Source: Nitrosomonadaceae bacterium
Lineage (GTDB): Bacteria; Pseudomonadota; Gammaproteobacteria; Burkholderiales; Nitrosomonadaceae
Assembly: GCA_002721545.1 (NCBI GenBank)
Contig: PBKR01000010.1
Coordinates: 28,713 to 92,712, forward strand
DNA length: 64,000 bases
Reading direction: 5' to 3'
Positions 28,165 to 38,612 of the stretch are shown in pieces. A program made the translations under genes and the position numbers. Position 1 is the first letter of the stretch; each line of letters begins with the position of its first letter. The notes beneath the pieces were generated by a model that had not been told where the DNA came from, made no database searches, and saw nothing but the letters and a program-made list of their open reading frames with translations.

Positions 28165-28794
28165 ATGAACATTAAAGAACTTAATACTAAGCTTGAAGCT
28201 ATTAATAATAAATATGAAAAGGAGCTCAGGTTAAAAATTCGAAAACTTTATACTAAGTCATATACTGATAGACTAGAGTCTCATTCCCCCATGCTTCATA
28301 CCAATGAAACATTATGGTCTGATCTTATTACCAGAAAAGAACATAAATTTATTCGAGAAATAAAATTAACGTTAAATAAATCTGATACCTCTTTAAGCAG
28401 AGAGGATGCATGTAGCATTAGAGAAAAGATCAATAATATTTTTGATGAGCAAAAATACCTATCAGGACTAATAGAGTTTTACAAAGAAATTGACACAACA
28501 TCTACATCAAATAAAATAGATCCATTTAACCCTGCAGATCAAAAAAACATCTCTAGGGCACTAAGAAGAGCTCAGGAACATGTTCTGACCACTATAGAAC
28601 TTTACAATCAGAATGAACCAAATGATTTAAGTATGATTGAATTATGGAATAAATATTCAACTATAAACCCACTCATGGCAGTAGGAACTATTCTTTTATT
28701 ATATTGCACCACATTACTAATAGCTTGGATTATAAAATCAGATGTTTTTCAACAATATATACAAGAAATTGGATGGTCAGTTGGAGCAGGATGA
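28165..28794 (+). CDS. Hypothetical protein with a C-terminal membrane anchor
   Basis: A 209-residue protein. Residues 1-165 are charged and mostly helical, with Lys/Glu-rich stretches. One hydrophobic segment, about residues 172-190 (LMAVGTILLLYCTTLLIAWI), lies near the C-terminus, leaving about 20 residues after it. That layout suggests a cytosolic domain tethered to the inner membrane. I recognise no family. It follows the phosphotransferase gene closely. Confidence 0.6.
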   Translation: MNIKELNTKLEAINNKYEKELRLKIRKLYTKSYTDRLESHSPMLHTNETLWSDLITRKEHKFIREIKLTLNKSDTSLSREDACSIREKINNIFDEQKYLSGLIEFYKEIDTTSTSNKIDPFNPADQKNISRALRRAQEHVLTTIELYNQNEPNDLSMIELWNKYSTINPLMAVGTILLLYCTTLLIAWIIKSDVFQQYIQEIGWSVGAG

Positions 28795-28844
28795 TAAATG
28801 CAAATGATCTTGAAACTACAGATTTACGGCACTACAAAGATAAT

Positions 28845-29468
28845 CTATGTGTTAAGCCACCCATCTATTTTCTGATATACCGCATCAAGGGTAATATACC
28901 CACTATTAAGAATACTATAACCTACTTCCATATCTTGAGATAATAGGGTAGGAAAGCTGTGTACGCCCCATTGACGAACTTGCTTAAAATGAGTCAAAAC
29001 TTTATCTTTTGCTTCATCAGATTCAAATACTTTCAAATATGATTCCGTACCTATACCTATTTTACCGGCCAAATAAGCTAAGACATTAGGATCAGTAACA
29101 TTTTCCTGCTCAACATAAAAAGCAAAGTGAATTGATTTTAGGAATGGGAATACTAAATCCGGATTAATTAAGGCCATAGCCACCACTCCCCTGCAAGATG
29201 GCTCGGTATCATATATAAATCCCTCTGGCATGGCTCCTGCAAAAGAAAATGGTTGACCAGTTCTATTATTCACAGATTTCCAATGACCTAAGATCTCTGC
29301 ACGTTGTTTGGGTTCCATCGCTGACTTCCCAGATCGTAATCCACCCATTATTAGTTTAATTTTTAAATCCTTATTATAATTCACTCTAATTGCTTCTATT
29401 ATTGGCGAGAATCCCCAACACCATGAGCACATAGGGTCCGCAATATACCAAAGTATTTTTTTACTCAT
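28845..29468 (-). CDS. DsbA family protein (FrnE-like thioredoxin fold)
   Basis: A 207-residue thioredoxin-fold protein. The start MSKKILWYIADPMCSWCWGF gives CSWC at residues 14-17, the pattern of the FrnE/DsbA-like oxidoreductases. No signal peptide is visible, so it should be cytoplasmic. A helical insertion follows, and the cis-Pro loop is in VHSFPTLL near residue 165. The ATG at 29468 is preferred to a GTG three codons upstream. Function probably thiol redox or polyketide-type isomerase-like; not certain. Confidence 0.83.
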   Translation of the reverse strand: MSKKILWYIADPMCSWCWGFSPIIEAIRVNYNKDLKIKLIMGGLRSGKSAMEPKQRAEILGHWKSVNNRTGQPFSFAGAMPEGFIYDTEPSCRGVVAMALINPDLVFPFLKSIHFAFYVEQENVTDPNVLAYLAGKIGIGTESYLKVFESDEAKDKVLTHFKQVRQWGVHSFPTLLSQDMEVGYSILNSGYITLDAVYQKIDGWLNT

Positions 29469-29597
29469 TTGAAGCACTTATTAGCTACTCTAATTAATTT
29501 ATGTAATATATAGTTAATTTACAAAACCAATAAATCTTGATATCAAAAATAATTCTGCTGAAAATAAAATACTAATAATTAATTACAATGTGCCAGA

Positions 29598-31409
29598 TCA
29601 TGAAGTACGAGCTGCTCTCTTTCTATCATGTTCCGACAAGAAACGCTTTCTTATTCGTATATTTTTAGGAGTAATTTCTACTAACTCGTCATCAGAGATA
29701 AATTGGATTGCAGATTCTAATGTAGGTTGTATTGGTGGGGTCAAAGTAACAGCCTCATCAGTTCCTGAGGCACGTATATTGGTTAGTTGTTTTCCCTTAA
29801 TAGGATTCACAACTAAATCATTATCCCGATTATGAACACCTATCACCATTCCTTTATACAACTTATCACCAGGGCTCACAAACATACGGCCCCTATCTTG
29901 TAGCTTCCATAATGAAAAAGCCACTGCATCTCCTTGCTCCCCAGAAATTAATACACCATTTCTACGTGAGGGAATTTCAGATCGTACTGGAGCATATTCA
30001 TCAAACACATGGCTCATAATACCTGTACCACGCGTCATGGTCATAAAATCAGATTGAAAGCCAATTAAACCACGTGCAGGTATACGATAATCAAGTCTTA
30101 CACGTCCACGGCCATCAAGAACCATATCGAGTAAATCACCACGACGCACACCAATTGCCTCCATGACCGTACCCTGATTAACTTCATCTACATCTATTGT
30201 AAGCATTTCAAAAGGCTCACATTTGACACTATTAATTTCACGAAATACAACGTGTGGACGCGATACTGCAAGCTCATATCCTTCTCTTCGCATACTTTCA
30301 AGCAAGATTGTGAGGTGTAATTCTCCACGACCAGAAACTAAAAAAATATCTGTCTCATTTGTATCCTCAAATTTCATAGCTACATTAGTAAGCAATTCCT
30401 TTTCTAGCCTCTCTCGTATTTGCCTGCTAGTAACAAATTTACCTTCTTTTCCAGCAAAGGGTGATGTATTAACCTGAAAATTCATAGTTAATGTCGGCTC
30501 ATCTACCATGCGTATCGGCATTGCTTCAGGCTGATTAATATCAGCCAAAGTTGCTCCAATACAAAGATCTTCAATACCATTAATTAGCACTATATCGCCA
30601 ACTGTAGCTTTATCTAATTGCACTCGCTCAATGCCACGAAATCCTTGTACTTGATTCACTCGATCTTTCTTTGACACATTATCCCCTGCCAATATCATTA
30701 CTTCCTGCTTTGGTTTCAAACTACCACGATTAATTCTACCTATACCGATACGACCAACGAAACTAGAATAATCTAACGCACTAATTTGCAACTGAAGTGG
30801 CGCATCTGGGTTGCCAATTGGAGCAGGGACATGCTTTAGTACAATATCAAATAATGAGCGCATATCTACTTGCGGCTGATTTAATTCTAAGGAAGCATAT
30901 CCATCTAATGCAGAAGCATAAACCACTGGAAAATCAAGCTGTTCTTCAGTAGCGCCAAGTTTATCAAATAAATCAAAGGTAAAATTTACTACCTTATCGG
31001 GACGAGCACCATCTCGATCAATTTTATTGACAACGACAATCGGGCACAGTCCTAATTCCAATGCTTTTTTTGTTACAAAACGAGTTTGTGGCATTGGCCC
31101 TTCAACAGCATCAACTAGTAATAAAACACCATCAACCATTGACAATACACGCTCTACTTCACCTCCAAAATCTGCATGCCCCGGTGTATCTACAATATTA
31201 ATATGAACCCCATCATATTCTACTGCACAATTTTTAGACAAAATAGTAATGCCACGCTCTCGCTCTATATCATTCGAGTCCATTACTCGTTCTTCAATAT
31301 TCTGGTGAGCAGCAAAAGACCCTGCTTGATGTAACAGCTTATCTACCAATGTAGTTTTCCCATGATCTACATGGGCAATAATAGCTATATTACGAATTGA
31401 TCGAGCCAT
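29598..31409 (-). CDS. typA: Ribosome-binding GTPase TypA/BipA
   Basis: Translational GTPase involved in 50S assembly and stress adaptation, often cold or nutrient stress. It has 603 residues. G1 is AHVDHGKTT near residue 12, G3 is VDTPGHADF, and G4 is NKIDRDGA. The EF-G-like domains 2, 3 and 5 follow, with the BipA-specific [14 protein letters not shown] segment in the C-terminal domain. Length is normal. It is divergent from rhlE. Confidence 0.96.
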   Translation of the reverse strand: MARSIRNIAIIAHVDHGKTTLVDKLLHQAGSFAAHQNIEERVMDSNDIERERGITILSKNCAVEYDGVHINIVDTPGHADFGGEVERVLSMVDGVLLLVDAVEGPMPQTRFVTKKALELGLCPIVVVNKIDRDGARPDKVVNFTFDLFDKLGATEEQLDFPVVYASALDGYASLELNQPQVDMRSLFDIVLKHVPAPIGNPDAPLQLQISALDYSSFVGRIGIGRINRGSLKPKQEVMILAGDNVSKKDRVNQVQGFRGIERVQLDKATVGDIVLINGIEDLCIGATLADINQPEAMPIRMVDEPTLTMNFQVNTSPFAGKEGKFVTSRQIRERLEKELLTNVAMKFEDTNETDIFLVSGRGELHLTILLESMRREGYELAVSRPHVVFREINSVKCEPFEMLTIDVDEVNQGTVMEAIGVRRGDLLDMVLDGRGRVRLDYRIPARGLIGFQSDFMTMTRGTGIMSHVFDEYAPVRSEIPSRRNGVLISGEQGDAVAFSLWKLQDRGRMFVSPGDKLYKGMVIGVHNRDNDLVVNPIKGKQLTNIRASGTDEAVTLTPPIQPTLESAIQFISDDELVEITPKNIRIRKRFLSEHDRKRAARTS

Positions 31410-31730
31410 ATTTATGATCTCTACTTACAAACAATAAAATCGCGGAATTATAGCAGTCCTCTATAGGGATGGCTAACCTAAATAATCACCTCAAATTAAA
31501 CACAATAGTTATCTTGGTTGATGTATAATCCGCCCATCGACAAAATTGATTATTAATTTTTCTCTTAGTTATCGTTCCTTACCTCTCTTCGATTTCCAAG
31601 ATTTCCTCGGAAATTTTATATGCCATACCATGGTTAGTAGCGATGTTATATATGTTAATAATATATTTGCTTACAAATTTCTAATAACCGCTGCTTACTT
31701 TTACATTAATTCTTATTTTAGGAAGCTATC
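31410..31730. other. Intergenic region between typA and rhlE
   Basis: About 320 bp with no gene. A likely rhlE promoter lies at 31524-31529, leaving a long leader of about 195 nt before the TTG start. Long leaders are common for cold-induced DEAD-box helicase genes. I saw only a weak hairpin in it. Confidence 0.5.
31524..31529 (+). promoter_or_regulatory. Probable -10 of the rhlE promoter
   Basis: A perfect TATAAT preceded directly by TG (extended-type context). No strong -35 is visible. Confidence 0.4.
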
Positions 31731-33380
31731 TTGCCATTCGAAAATCTCAATCTACATCCTTATATCATTAAAGCTATTAAGGAATTAGGTTATACCACAC
31801 CAACACCAATTCAAAAAAAAGCTATCCCCGAATTACTAGCTGGCCACGATATCATGGCATCGGCTCAAACTGGAACAGGAAAAACTGCTGCATTTATATT
31901 ACCAGCACTACATCACCTCGCTACTCCATCTAAAATCAATTCTCGTGGACCCCGTATACTAGTATTAACACCAACACGTGAACTTGCACTACAGGTTTCA
32001 GAAGCTGCTAATAAATATGGAAAATACTTACGCCGTATTAAAATTGTAAGCATACTTGGTGGAATGCCTTACCCACTGCAGAATAAATTATTGTCTCAGC
32101 CGGTAGATATTCTTGTGGCCACGCCTGGTCGTTTACTTGACCATATTCAGAGAGGAAAAATAAATTTTTCACGCTTAAAAATGCTAGTTCTAGATGAAGC
32201 AGATCGGATGCTTGATATGGGTTTTATTAATGATGTTGAAAGAATTGCTTCATCTATAAAAAATGACCATCAGACTTTATTGTTCTCAGCTACTCTAGAT
32301 AACACAATAACAAGCATTGCAAATCGTTTATTAAAATCACCAAAACGCATCCAGATTGCAACGCAGCAAACAAAATTAGACAATATTGAACAACGGTTAC
32401 ATCATGTAGAAGATATATCACATAAAATTAAACTCTTGTCTCATTTATTATGCGATATAGATTAAAAACAAGCCATAGTTTTCACTGCAACTAAGAAAGA
32501 TGCTGATGTACTAGCAGATAGCCTTTCATCCCAAGGACATATTGTATCTGCATTACATGGTGACAAGAGCCAACGAGAACGAATTCGTACTATTACAAAA
32601 CTTCGTAATGGTAGGCTAAAAGTACTTGTTGCTACAGATGTAGCAGCACGTGGCATTGATGTAGCAGGGATAACACATGTTATCAATTTTGATCTTCCAA
32701 AATTTGCCGAGGATTATGTTCACCGTATTGGCCGCACTGGTAGAGCTGGGGCATCAGGAATAGCTGTTTCATTTGCTACAGGTAGAGATAAAATTCACCT
32801 AAGAAGGATTGAACGTTATACAGGACATCGGATAACTTCTCATACCATTCCGGGGCTAGAACCAAGAAATAAGACACGTTTTAATATCAATCGAACTTCT
32901 AAAAATACCCCTACGATTTCCAGAAAAAAAGGCCGTTTATCCTCATGGTCAAAAGACAAAATTAGTAGCAGAAATTACAACTCATATAAGTACCATACAA
33001 ATGAAAATAGCTATTCTCCTTCAAATTATTCTAGCAATGAGAATTATAATGATGTGAATGGGAACCGATACTATAACCATAAAGACACATTAAATAGTTA
33101 TAGCACCAATAGAAATTATAATAGTATTAAAACCAATGGTTATAATATCCAAAGAACTTCATGGACAGCTAGTCATGCCAATAAAAAAAATGAAAATTAT
33201 AATGGGAACCAATATACTAATCATAGCAACTACTCAATAGATAACCATAACAGCAAAAGAAAATTTAAAAGTAACGCAAAGTCTATTCATAACAAAAATC
33301 GTAATCGTTCATTTAATAGTGCTAATAAGAATAATTCAAATAAAAATAGGAACTCTAACATTTATGCAAAAACAAAATAA
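31731..33380 (+). pseudogene. rhlE: DEAD-box RNA helicase (RhlE type) interrupted by an in-frame TAA
   Basis: ATP-dependent RNA helicase gene read from a TTG start with AGGAAG upstream. Codons 1-244 give RecA domain 1: the Q motif (TTPTPIQ), Walker A (ASAQTGTGKT), DEAD (VLDEADRMLD) and SAT (LLFSAT). A TAA at 32463-32465 stops the frame right at the domain junction. The same frame then continues at 32466 with intact domain 2: QAIVFTATKKDAD, VATDVAARGID and VHRIGRTGRAG. It ends at 33380 after an Asn/Ser/Tyr-rich tail. No ATG, GTG or TTG occurs in that frame before 33054, so domain 2 cannot start normally on its own. This is either a recent nonsense mutation (one base from TTA or CAA), readthrough, or a sequencing error. 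Confidence 0.85.
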
Positions 33381-33424
33381 TCTTTACCTTGTAAGAAATA
33401 AAATAGCGAGAATTATCTGACTTT

Positions 33425-33811
33425 CTATTCACTCTGATTACGCATAAAATCAGCTGTCTGCGCAAATGCAGTTGCTAGGCTTTTTTTTAATTGCAAATCT
33501 AATCCAATAATATCCATCGCTCTATTCATACAAGATAACCACTGATCACGTTCAACAGACCCAATAGGAAAGGGCAAATGCCGGGAACGTAATCTTGGTT
33601 CTCCATATTTCTCAATATATAAAGAAGGCCCGCCAGTCCAACCAGATAAAAACATAAATAATTTCTGCCGTGAACTACATAATTCTTGTGGATGTAATTT
33701 TCGTATAGCAAAATAATCTGGGTCTTCATCCATAAGATCATAAAAACAATCTACAAGGCGTTGTAAAACAACCTTGCCACCCATTCGCTCATATACTTCA
33801 GAAAGATGCAT
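33425..33811 (-). CDS. Group II truncated hemoglobin (TrHbO-like)
   Basis: A 128-residue 2-over-2 globin. The proximal His is in LRSRHLPFPIG (residue about 75), and the Trp typical of group II lies shortly after in RDQWLSCM. The VYERMGGKVVLQRLV start and the FYDLMDEDP segment are family features. It probably binds oxygen or nitric oxide in the cytoplasm. It is followed by a ceramidase-like gene 18 bp upstream on the same strand, so the two may be cotranscribed. Confidence 0.9.
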   Translation of the reverse strand: MHLSEVYERMGGKVVLQRLVDCFYDLMDEDPDYFAIRKLHPQELCSSRQKLFMFLSGWTGGPSLYIEKYGEPRLRSRHLPFPIGSVERDQWLSCMNRAMDIIGLDLQLKKSLATAFAQTADFMRNQSE

Positions 33812-33829
33812 CCGAATATCCTTTTTAAT

Positions 33830-34603
33830 TTATACGGGCCTGCGCTTATAAAGTGAATATGTGATCCAAAAAATTGCTAGCCCTATAATTAAATGCTTAA
33901 CTGTATGCCCACTTATTACTTGCCCTAAACTATAAATTTCATAATCTAAAATTTCTACAAGCTTTGCAATGGCATAAAGAATTACTACAATATAAACATC
34001 ATTACTTCTAGTATATATAGAAGAAAAATACTTCCCAAGTATGGCAATAGCTAGAATAGAATAAAATTGTATGACAATATAATAATTTAGATTGCCTAAA
34101 CCATATTGTTCCCCACAATACCAATATATTACGCTTCCTATTCCAAATATAGTCAGAATAGGAAGTAAAATTAAACCAAAGTTTATACTAATACGCTCCA
34201 TCAATGTAATTGAAAGAAAAGTAACTATCCCAATAGCTATTGGTATCCTATCCCACATCAATCGAGCATTATCTGGCTCCAAATGATAATAAGCAGAGGT
34301 AATGCCCGCTACAAGCACATTTAAAAATAGAATAATATAAGACCATCTCTCTGAAAAATGAATAAAAGTTTTGTGTATAAGAAATTTGTTAGAACACAAT
34401 AAAAAAATAAATCCGATTAAACCAGCAAGAAATATAAATATATTAGAAACAACATTTAAAAAATTTGGTATGCCAAAATAACTACGCTGATCTACGAACT
34501 GGTGATACTGAGTTTCCTGTGCAGTTGGTGGCATAATTATCGAGGCTATTACAATGCATAAAGAGAAGATTCCAAATATCAGAAGTTTCCTCTCATATTT
34601 CAT
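33830..34603 (-). CDS. Ceramidase-domain (CREST superfamily) membrane protein
   Basis: A 257-residue integral membrane protein with about seven helices. Conserved residues of the alkaline ceramidase / CREST superfamily are visible: NFLNVVSN, GITSAYYHLEPDNARLMWDR with its Ser, His and Asp, and SGHTVKH near the C-terminus with two His. These are the predicted zinc ligands. Whether it cleaves ceramides is unknown, since most bacteria lack them. It shares a strand and short gap with the truncated hemoglobin gene and lies after radA. Confidence 0.8.
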   Translation of the reverse strand: MKYERKLLIFGIFSLCIVIASIIMPPTAQETQYHQFVDQRSYFGIPNFLNVVSNIFIFLAGLIGFIFLLCSNKFLIHKTFIHFSERWSYIILFLNVLVAGITSAYYHLEPDNARLMWDRIPIAIGIVTFLSITLMERISINFGLILLPILTIFGIGSVIYWYCGEQYGLGNLNYYIVIQFYSILAIAILGKYFSSIYTRSNDVYIVVILYAIAKLVEILDYEIYSLGQVISGHTVKHLIIGLAIFWITYSLYKRRPV

Positions 34604-34642
34604 ACATACTCCAACACTGAAACTAATAATTTAAATAATTTT

Positions 34643-35992
34643 TCAGAATATAGCTGTAACTGCATCTTCTAGCCGATCTACAAGTATAATCTCAATGCCA
34701 AAAACTGAATGTTTCGGTTTATTAGCTTTAGGAATGATAGCTTGAACAAATCCCAGCTTAGCTGCTTCTTTTAATCTTTCCTGACCTCTCTGTACAGGAC
34801 GAACCTCTCCTGCTAGGCCAATTTCTCCAAATGTAATTATTTTTATTGGTAATGGTTTGTTTTTTAATGAAGAAACTATAGCTAGTAGAACTGCTAAGTC
34901 TGCACCTGGCTCAGTAATCCTTACACCTCCTACTGCGTTCACAAATACATCTTGATCAAAACATGCAATTCCCACATGACGGTGCAGAACTGCTAGCAGC
35001 ATTGCCAGCCTATTATTCTCCAAACCAACACTTAAGCGTCTAGGATTTAATGCCTGAGACTTATCAACTAGTGCCTGTACTTCAACTAATAATGGACGAG
35101 TTCCCTCCTGAGTAACCATCACACATGAACCTGGAACTTTTTCTTCATGGTGAGAAAGAAATAAGGCTGATGGATTACTTACTTCACGTAATCCTTTCTC
35201 AGTCATTGCAAAGACACCTAATTCATTAACAGCACCAAATCTATTCTTAATAGCTCGAATTAAACGAAAACTGGATTGAGCGTCACCTTCAAAATAAAGC
35301 ACAGTATCAACCATATGCTCAAGCACACGAGGTCCAGCAAGGGTTCCTTCCTTTGTAACATGCCCTACTAAAATAATACAAATTCCACTTGCCTTCGCTA
35401 TTCGTGTTAATTGAGCAGCACACTCACGAACTTGAGCAACAGATCCGGGGGCAGATTGCAATGATTCAGAGTAAATTGTTTGGATAGAATCAATTACCGC
35501 CACATTTGGCTTTTCTTTACCTAAAACTTCCTGAATTCTATCAAGCTGAATTTCAGTTAATAAATGCACTTTCTTTGTTGCAAGCGATAACCGTTTTGCA
35601 CGTAACGCAATCTGGCTTGCTGACTCTTCACCACTTACATACAATACCGCTCGATCACAAGAAGAATAACAAAGTGCTTGCAATAATAAAGTAGATTTTC
35701 CAATTCCAGGATCACCTCCTAATAAAATTACGCCCCCGTCTACCAAACCGCCACCTAATACCCGATCAAGTTCAGCTATTCCAGTAGAATAACGAGGCTC
35801 TTCTCCAATTTTTATTTTCTCAATATTCTGTACTCTACTAATTTCATTTGTATAATTAAAGCGCGTAGAATTCTTTTCTGCTACTGCTTCTACAAGAGTA
35901 TTCCATAAATGACAGTGAGGGCATTGCCCCTGCCACTTTAGAACCCTACCACCACATTCAACACAAGAATAAATTGATTTTGATTTAACCAT
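34643..35992 (-). CDS. radA: DNA repair protein RadA
   Basis: Helicase that extends recombination intermediates. It has 449 residues. An N-terminal zinc finger (CVECGGRVLKWQGQCPHC) is followed by Walker A GGDPGIGKSTLL near residue 88, Walker B VAVIDSIQT, the RadA-specific KNRFG motif near residue 250, and a Lon-protease-like C-terminal domain. All domains are intact. It lies 11 bp after tilS. Confidence 0.96.
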   Translation of the reverse strand: MVKSKSIYSCVECGGRVLKWQGQCPHCHLWNTLVEAVAEKNSTRFNYTNEISRVQNIEKIKIGEEPRYSTGIAELDRVLGGGLVDGGVILLGGDPGIGKSTLLLQALCYSSCDRAVLYVSGEESASQIALRAKRLSLATKKVHLLTEIQLDRIQEVLGKEKPNVAVIDSIQTIYSESLQSAPGSVAQVRECAAQLTRIAKASGICIILVGHVTKEGTLAGPRVLEHMVDTVLYFEGDAQSSFRLIRAIKNRFGAVNELGVFAMTEKGLREVSNPSALFLSHHEEKVPGSCVMVTQEGTRPLLVEVQALVDKSQALNPRRLSVGLENNRLAMLLAVLHRHVGIACFDQDVFVNAVGGVRITEPGADLAVLLAIVSSLKNKPLPIKIITFGEIGLAGEVRPVQRGQERLKEAAKLGFVQAIIPKANKPKHSVFGIEIILVDRLEDAVTAIF

Positions 35993-36003
35993 TATAAAAA
36001 TAA

Positions 36004-37383
36004 TTATTCAGTATTTGGATGCCAACTTACTATTAAGCCTAAATCAGAATCCCTAGCCTGAAAGGCACAATCAATACCAATCCCAGGTGCCCATACCAGA
36101 TGCTCTCCACTAAAAAGTAGAGGCAATGATTCCCTTTCCCATTGAGGAAGAGATTTCTCTTGAAACAAATTCTTAAGACTTCGTCGAGGCCGATTAAAAT
36201 CTGGACGCATACGTTCACCTCCTGACCGGAAACGAATAATGATTGGTTCTTTCTTTAGTTTCTGTAGGTTTATTCCTTTTCCCTTTTCTCGTAGAAATCT
36301 CACTGAATCTCCTTTTTCAGTAATTTCTATTTTCTTTTCACCATTCCATAAAATCTTCAACTCTTTATTTGGGGATTTATGTGCCCTCTTTACATATATA
36401 CTCCCTCTATAGGTACGAATCTCATTATCTCCAAAAATAATATGTAATTTAGTATCTAATTTAGAAGTAAATAATTGCCGAATCATATCTTCTAATTTCG
36501 CTGTACTTGGAAGAGTCATACCACGCCGCACAAGATCATAACGTAACAAATTTTTAGCACGCAAGAAATTCAATTCTTGAAATTTTCTAATCTCAATGCG
36601 ATCTGAAATAATACATTTCTTACTATCAAGTCTTGCCAAGTCATCTAGTAAGCTATTTGCCTCGGCCATATGATGACTAGTGCGTAAAAAAGTAGTTCGA
36701 TAAGCAGGAAATTTTGTTTCTAATAAAGGAAAAATTTTATGTCGCAAAAAATTTCTAGAAAAAGATATATCATTATTGCTTTCATCCTTAACCCAGCTTA
36801 ACTTGTACTCTCTTGCATAATCTTCAATCTCATTACGGGATACATTTAATAGCGGACGAAGTATTTGTGGCCTCAAAACAAAACCCTGGTCCCCATCTCT
36901 TGGTATTTGATCTCTAATTACAGGCATTGCGCTTAATCCTTTTACCCCTGCACCCCGTATCATTTGTAATAACAAGGTTTCGGCCTGATCATCTAAATGC
37001 TGAGCCAATATCACATAATCAGCCTTTAAATTCTCAAATTCTTTATAGCGTGCATATCGTGCATTAGCTTCAGGACTGATGCCAGATAATTTATTTATCT
37101 TTAACTTAACTAATTTAATTGGAATATTATGTGTACTACATAAATCAAGACAAAAATTCTCCCATTTTTCTGCATTAGGACTAATGCCATGATTAACGTG
37201 TAAAGCAGTAAGGGTAAACCTGAATTTAAGAGAAAAAGATATAAGGATATTCAATAAAACAACTGAATCTACCCCACCACTCAATCCTAAAATTAAATGA
37301 TCTTCTTGTTGAATCCGTTCGTGTAATATATTTTTGACACGATTAGAGATGCTATTTAACTGCGACTTCTTTAAATTTACCAT
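36004..37383 (-). CDS. tilS: tRNA(Ile)-lysidine synthetase
   Basis: Converts C34 of tRNA-Ile(CAU) to lysidine so that it reads AUA codons; essential in bacteria. It has 459 residues. The PP-loop LSGGVDS is at 34-40, followed by the HVNHGIS and [18 protein letters not shown] motifs. The C-terminal TilS domains include [10 protein letters not shown]. The start overlaps the accA end by 32 bp, which suggests coupled translation. Confidence 0.95.
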   Translation of the reverse strand: MVNLKKSQLNSISNRVKNILHERIQQEDHLILGLSGGVDSVVLLNILISFSLKFRFTLTALHVNHGISPNAEKWENFCLDLCSTHNIPIKLVKLKINKLSGISPEANARYARYKEFENLKADYVILAQHLDDQAETLLLQMIRGAGVKGLSAMPVIRDQIPRDGDQGFVLRPQILRPLLNVSRNEIEDYAREYKLSWVKDESNNDISFSRNFLRHKIFPLLETKFPAYRTTFLRTSHHMAEANSLLDDLARLDSKKCIISDRIEIRKFQELNFLRAKNLLRYDLVRRGMTLPSTAKLEDMIRQLFTSKLDTKLHIIFGDNEIRTYRGSIYVKRAHKSPNKELKILWNGEKKIEITEKGDSVRFLREKGKGINLQKLKKEPIIIRFRSGGERMRPDFNRPRRSLKNLFQEKSLPQWERESLPLLFSGEHLVWAPGIGIDCAFQARDSDLGLIVSWHPNTE

Positions 37384-38320
37384 ATTCCGTTAGCCGCTTA
37401 TAACGTTTATCAAGCAATTCCTCTGAGGGGGTGCCATGCAAATTCTCAAGAGACTCTTGTAATGATTCACTTACTGATTTCATTATTGAGGAATAGTCTC
37501 GGTGAGCACCACCAAGTGGTTCATCAATAATTTGGTCAATTAGTCCTATCGCTTTTAGTCTTGAAGCTGTAATACCCATAATTTTGGCGGCTTCTTCAGC
37601 CTTATCAGCACTTTTCCATAAAATTGAAGCGCAGCCTTCAGGAGAAATTACAGAATATGTTGCATATTGCAACATATTCACTACATCACCTACTGCCACA
37701 GCAAGAGCCCCGCCTGACCCTCCTTCTCCAATAATAGTGCAAATTACTGGCACCTTCAATTCAGATAATACAAACAAATTTCGGCCAATTGCTTCTGATT
37801 GCCCTCTCTCTTCGGCTCCGATTCCTGGATATGCGCCTGGTGTATCAACAAATGTAATTACTGGTATAGAAAATTTCTCTGCTAACTGCATAAAACGTAA
37901 AGCCTTACGATAGCCCTCTGGTTTAGGCATGCCAAAATTACGATAGATTTTTTCTTTAGTATCACGACCTTTTTGATGCCCTATAACCATAACTGACTGC
38001 CCGTTAAAGCGAGCTAAACCACCAATAATTGCAGGGTCATCTGCAAAATTTCGATCTCCGTGCAACTCTTCATAATTAGTAAATAGATGCTCTATATAAT
38101 CTGAAGTATAAGGACGCTGTGGATGTCTCCCTACTTGCGATATTTGCCAAGGAGTAAGTTTTTCATATATCTTTTTAAGAAGTATTTGGCTTTTTTTCTT
38201 AAGACGTGTTATCTCATCAGACACATCTACATCAGAGCCATCCTGAACAAAATGTAACTCCTCAATTTTTGCTTCTATCTCAGCAATAGGCTGTTCAAAT
38301 TCAAGGAAAGTAGCTTTCAT
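37352..38320 (-). CDS. accA: Acetyl-CoA carboxylase carboxyltransferase subunit alpha
   Basis: Subunit of the first step of fatty acid synthesis, forming malonyl-CoA with AccD. The ATG at 38320 has AGGA just upstream and gives 322 residues, the usual size, with the start [16 protein letters not shown] longer frame to 38425 adds 35 residues with no support. Family motifs include [39 protein letters not shown] and [11 protein letters not shown]. The gene overlaps tilS. Confidence 0.95.
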   Translation of the reverse strand: MKATFLEFEQPIAEIEAKIEELHFVQDGSDVDVSDEITRLKKKSQILLKKIYEKLTPWQISQVGRHPQRPYTSDYIEHLFTNYEELHGDRNFADDPAIIGGLARFNGQSVMVIGHQKGRDTKEKIYRNFGMPKPEGYRKALRFMQLAEKFSIPVITFVDTPGAYPGIGAEERGQSEAIGRNLFVLSELKVPVICTIIGEGGSGGALAVAVGDVVNMLQYATYSVISPEGCASILWKSADKAEEAAKIMGITASRLKAIGLIDQIIDEPLGGAHRDYSSIMKSVSESLQESLENLHGTPSEELLDKRYKRLTEYGKFKEVAVK

Positions 38321-38612
38321 AGATCCTAATAGATAATTTTGAAAATATAATGATACATGATTTATGGATGCATCAGCATCCCTGTTTAACCCAATCCCAT
38401 TCAAATTTTCTATCATCAATTGCAATTGTAAGCATCCTATATAGGAATGGCATACTGCATAATCATAAAAAATATTATCAGATCTATACCTTAGAAAAAA
38501 CTAGAATAGCCCCTAAAAATATATTTATATAAAGAGAACCTCGGAATTGCGGTTAAAACAATATAAAATGTCATTTTTTTTATATTAGATTTCTAAGGAA
38601 TGAGGGGAAGTT

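Noticed and set aside
31731..33380. Two separate helicase genes
   Set aside because: The second half has no start codon in frame before 33054, and its first residues continue the domain-1/domain-2 junction directly.
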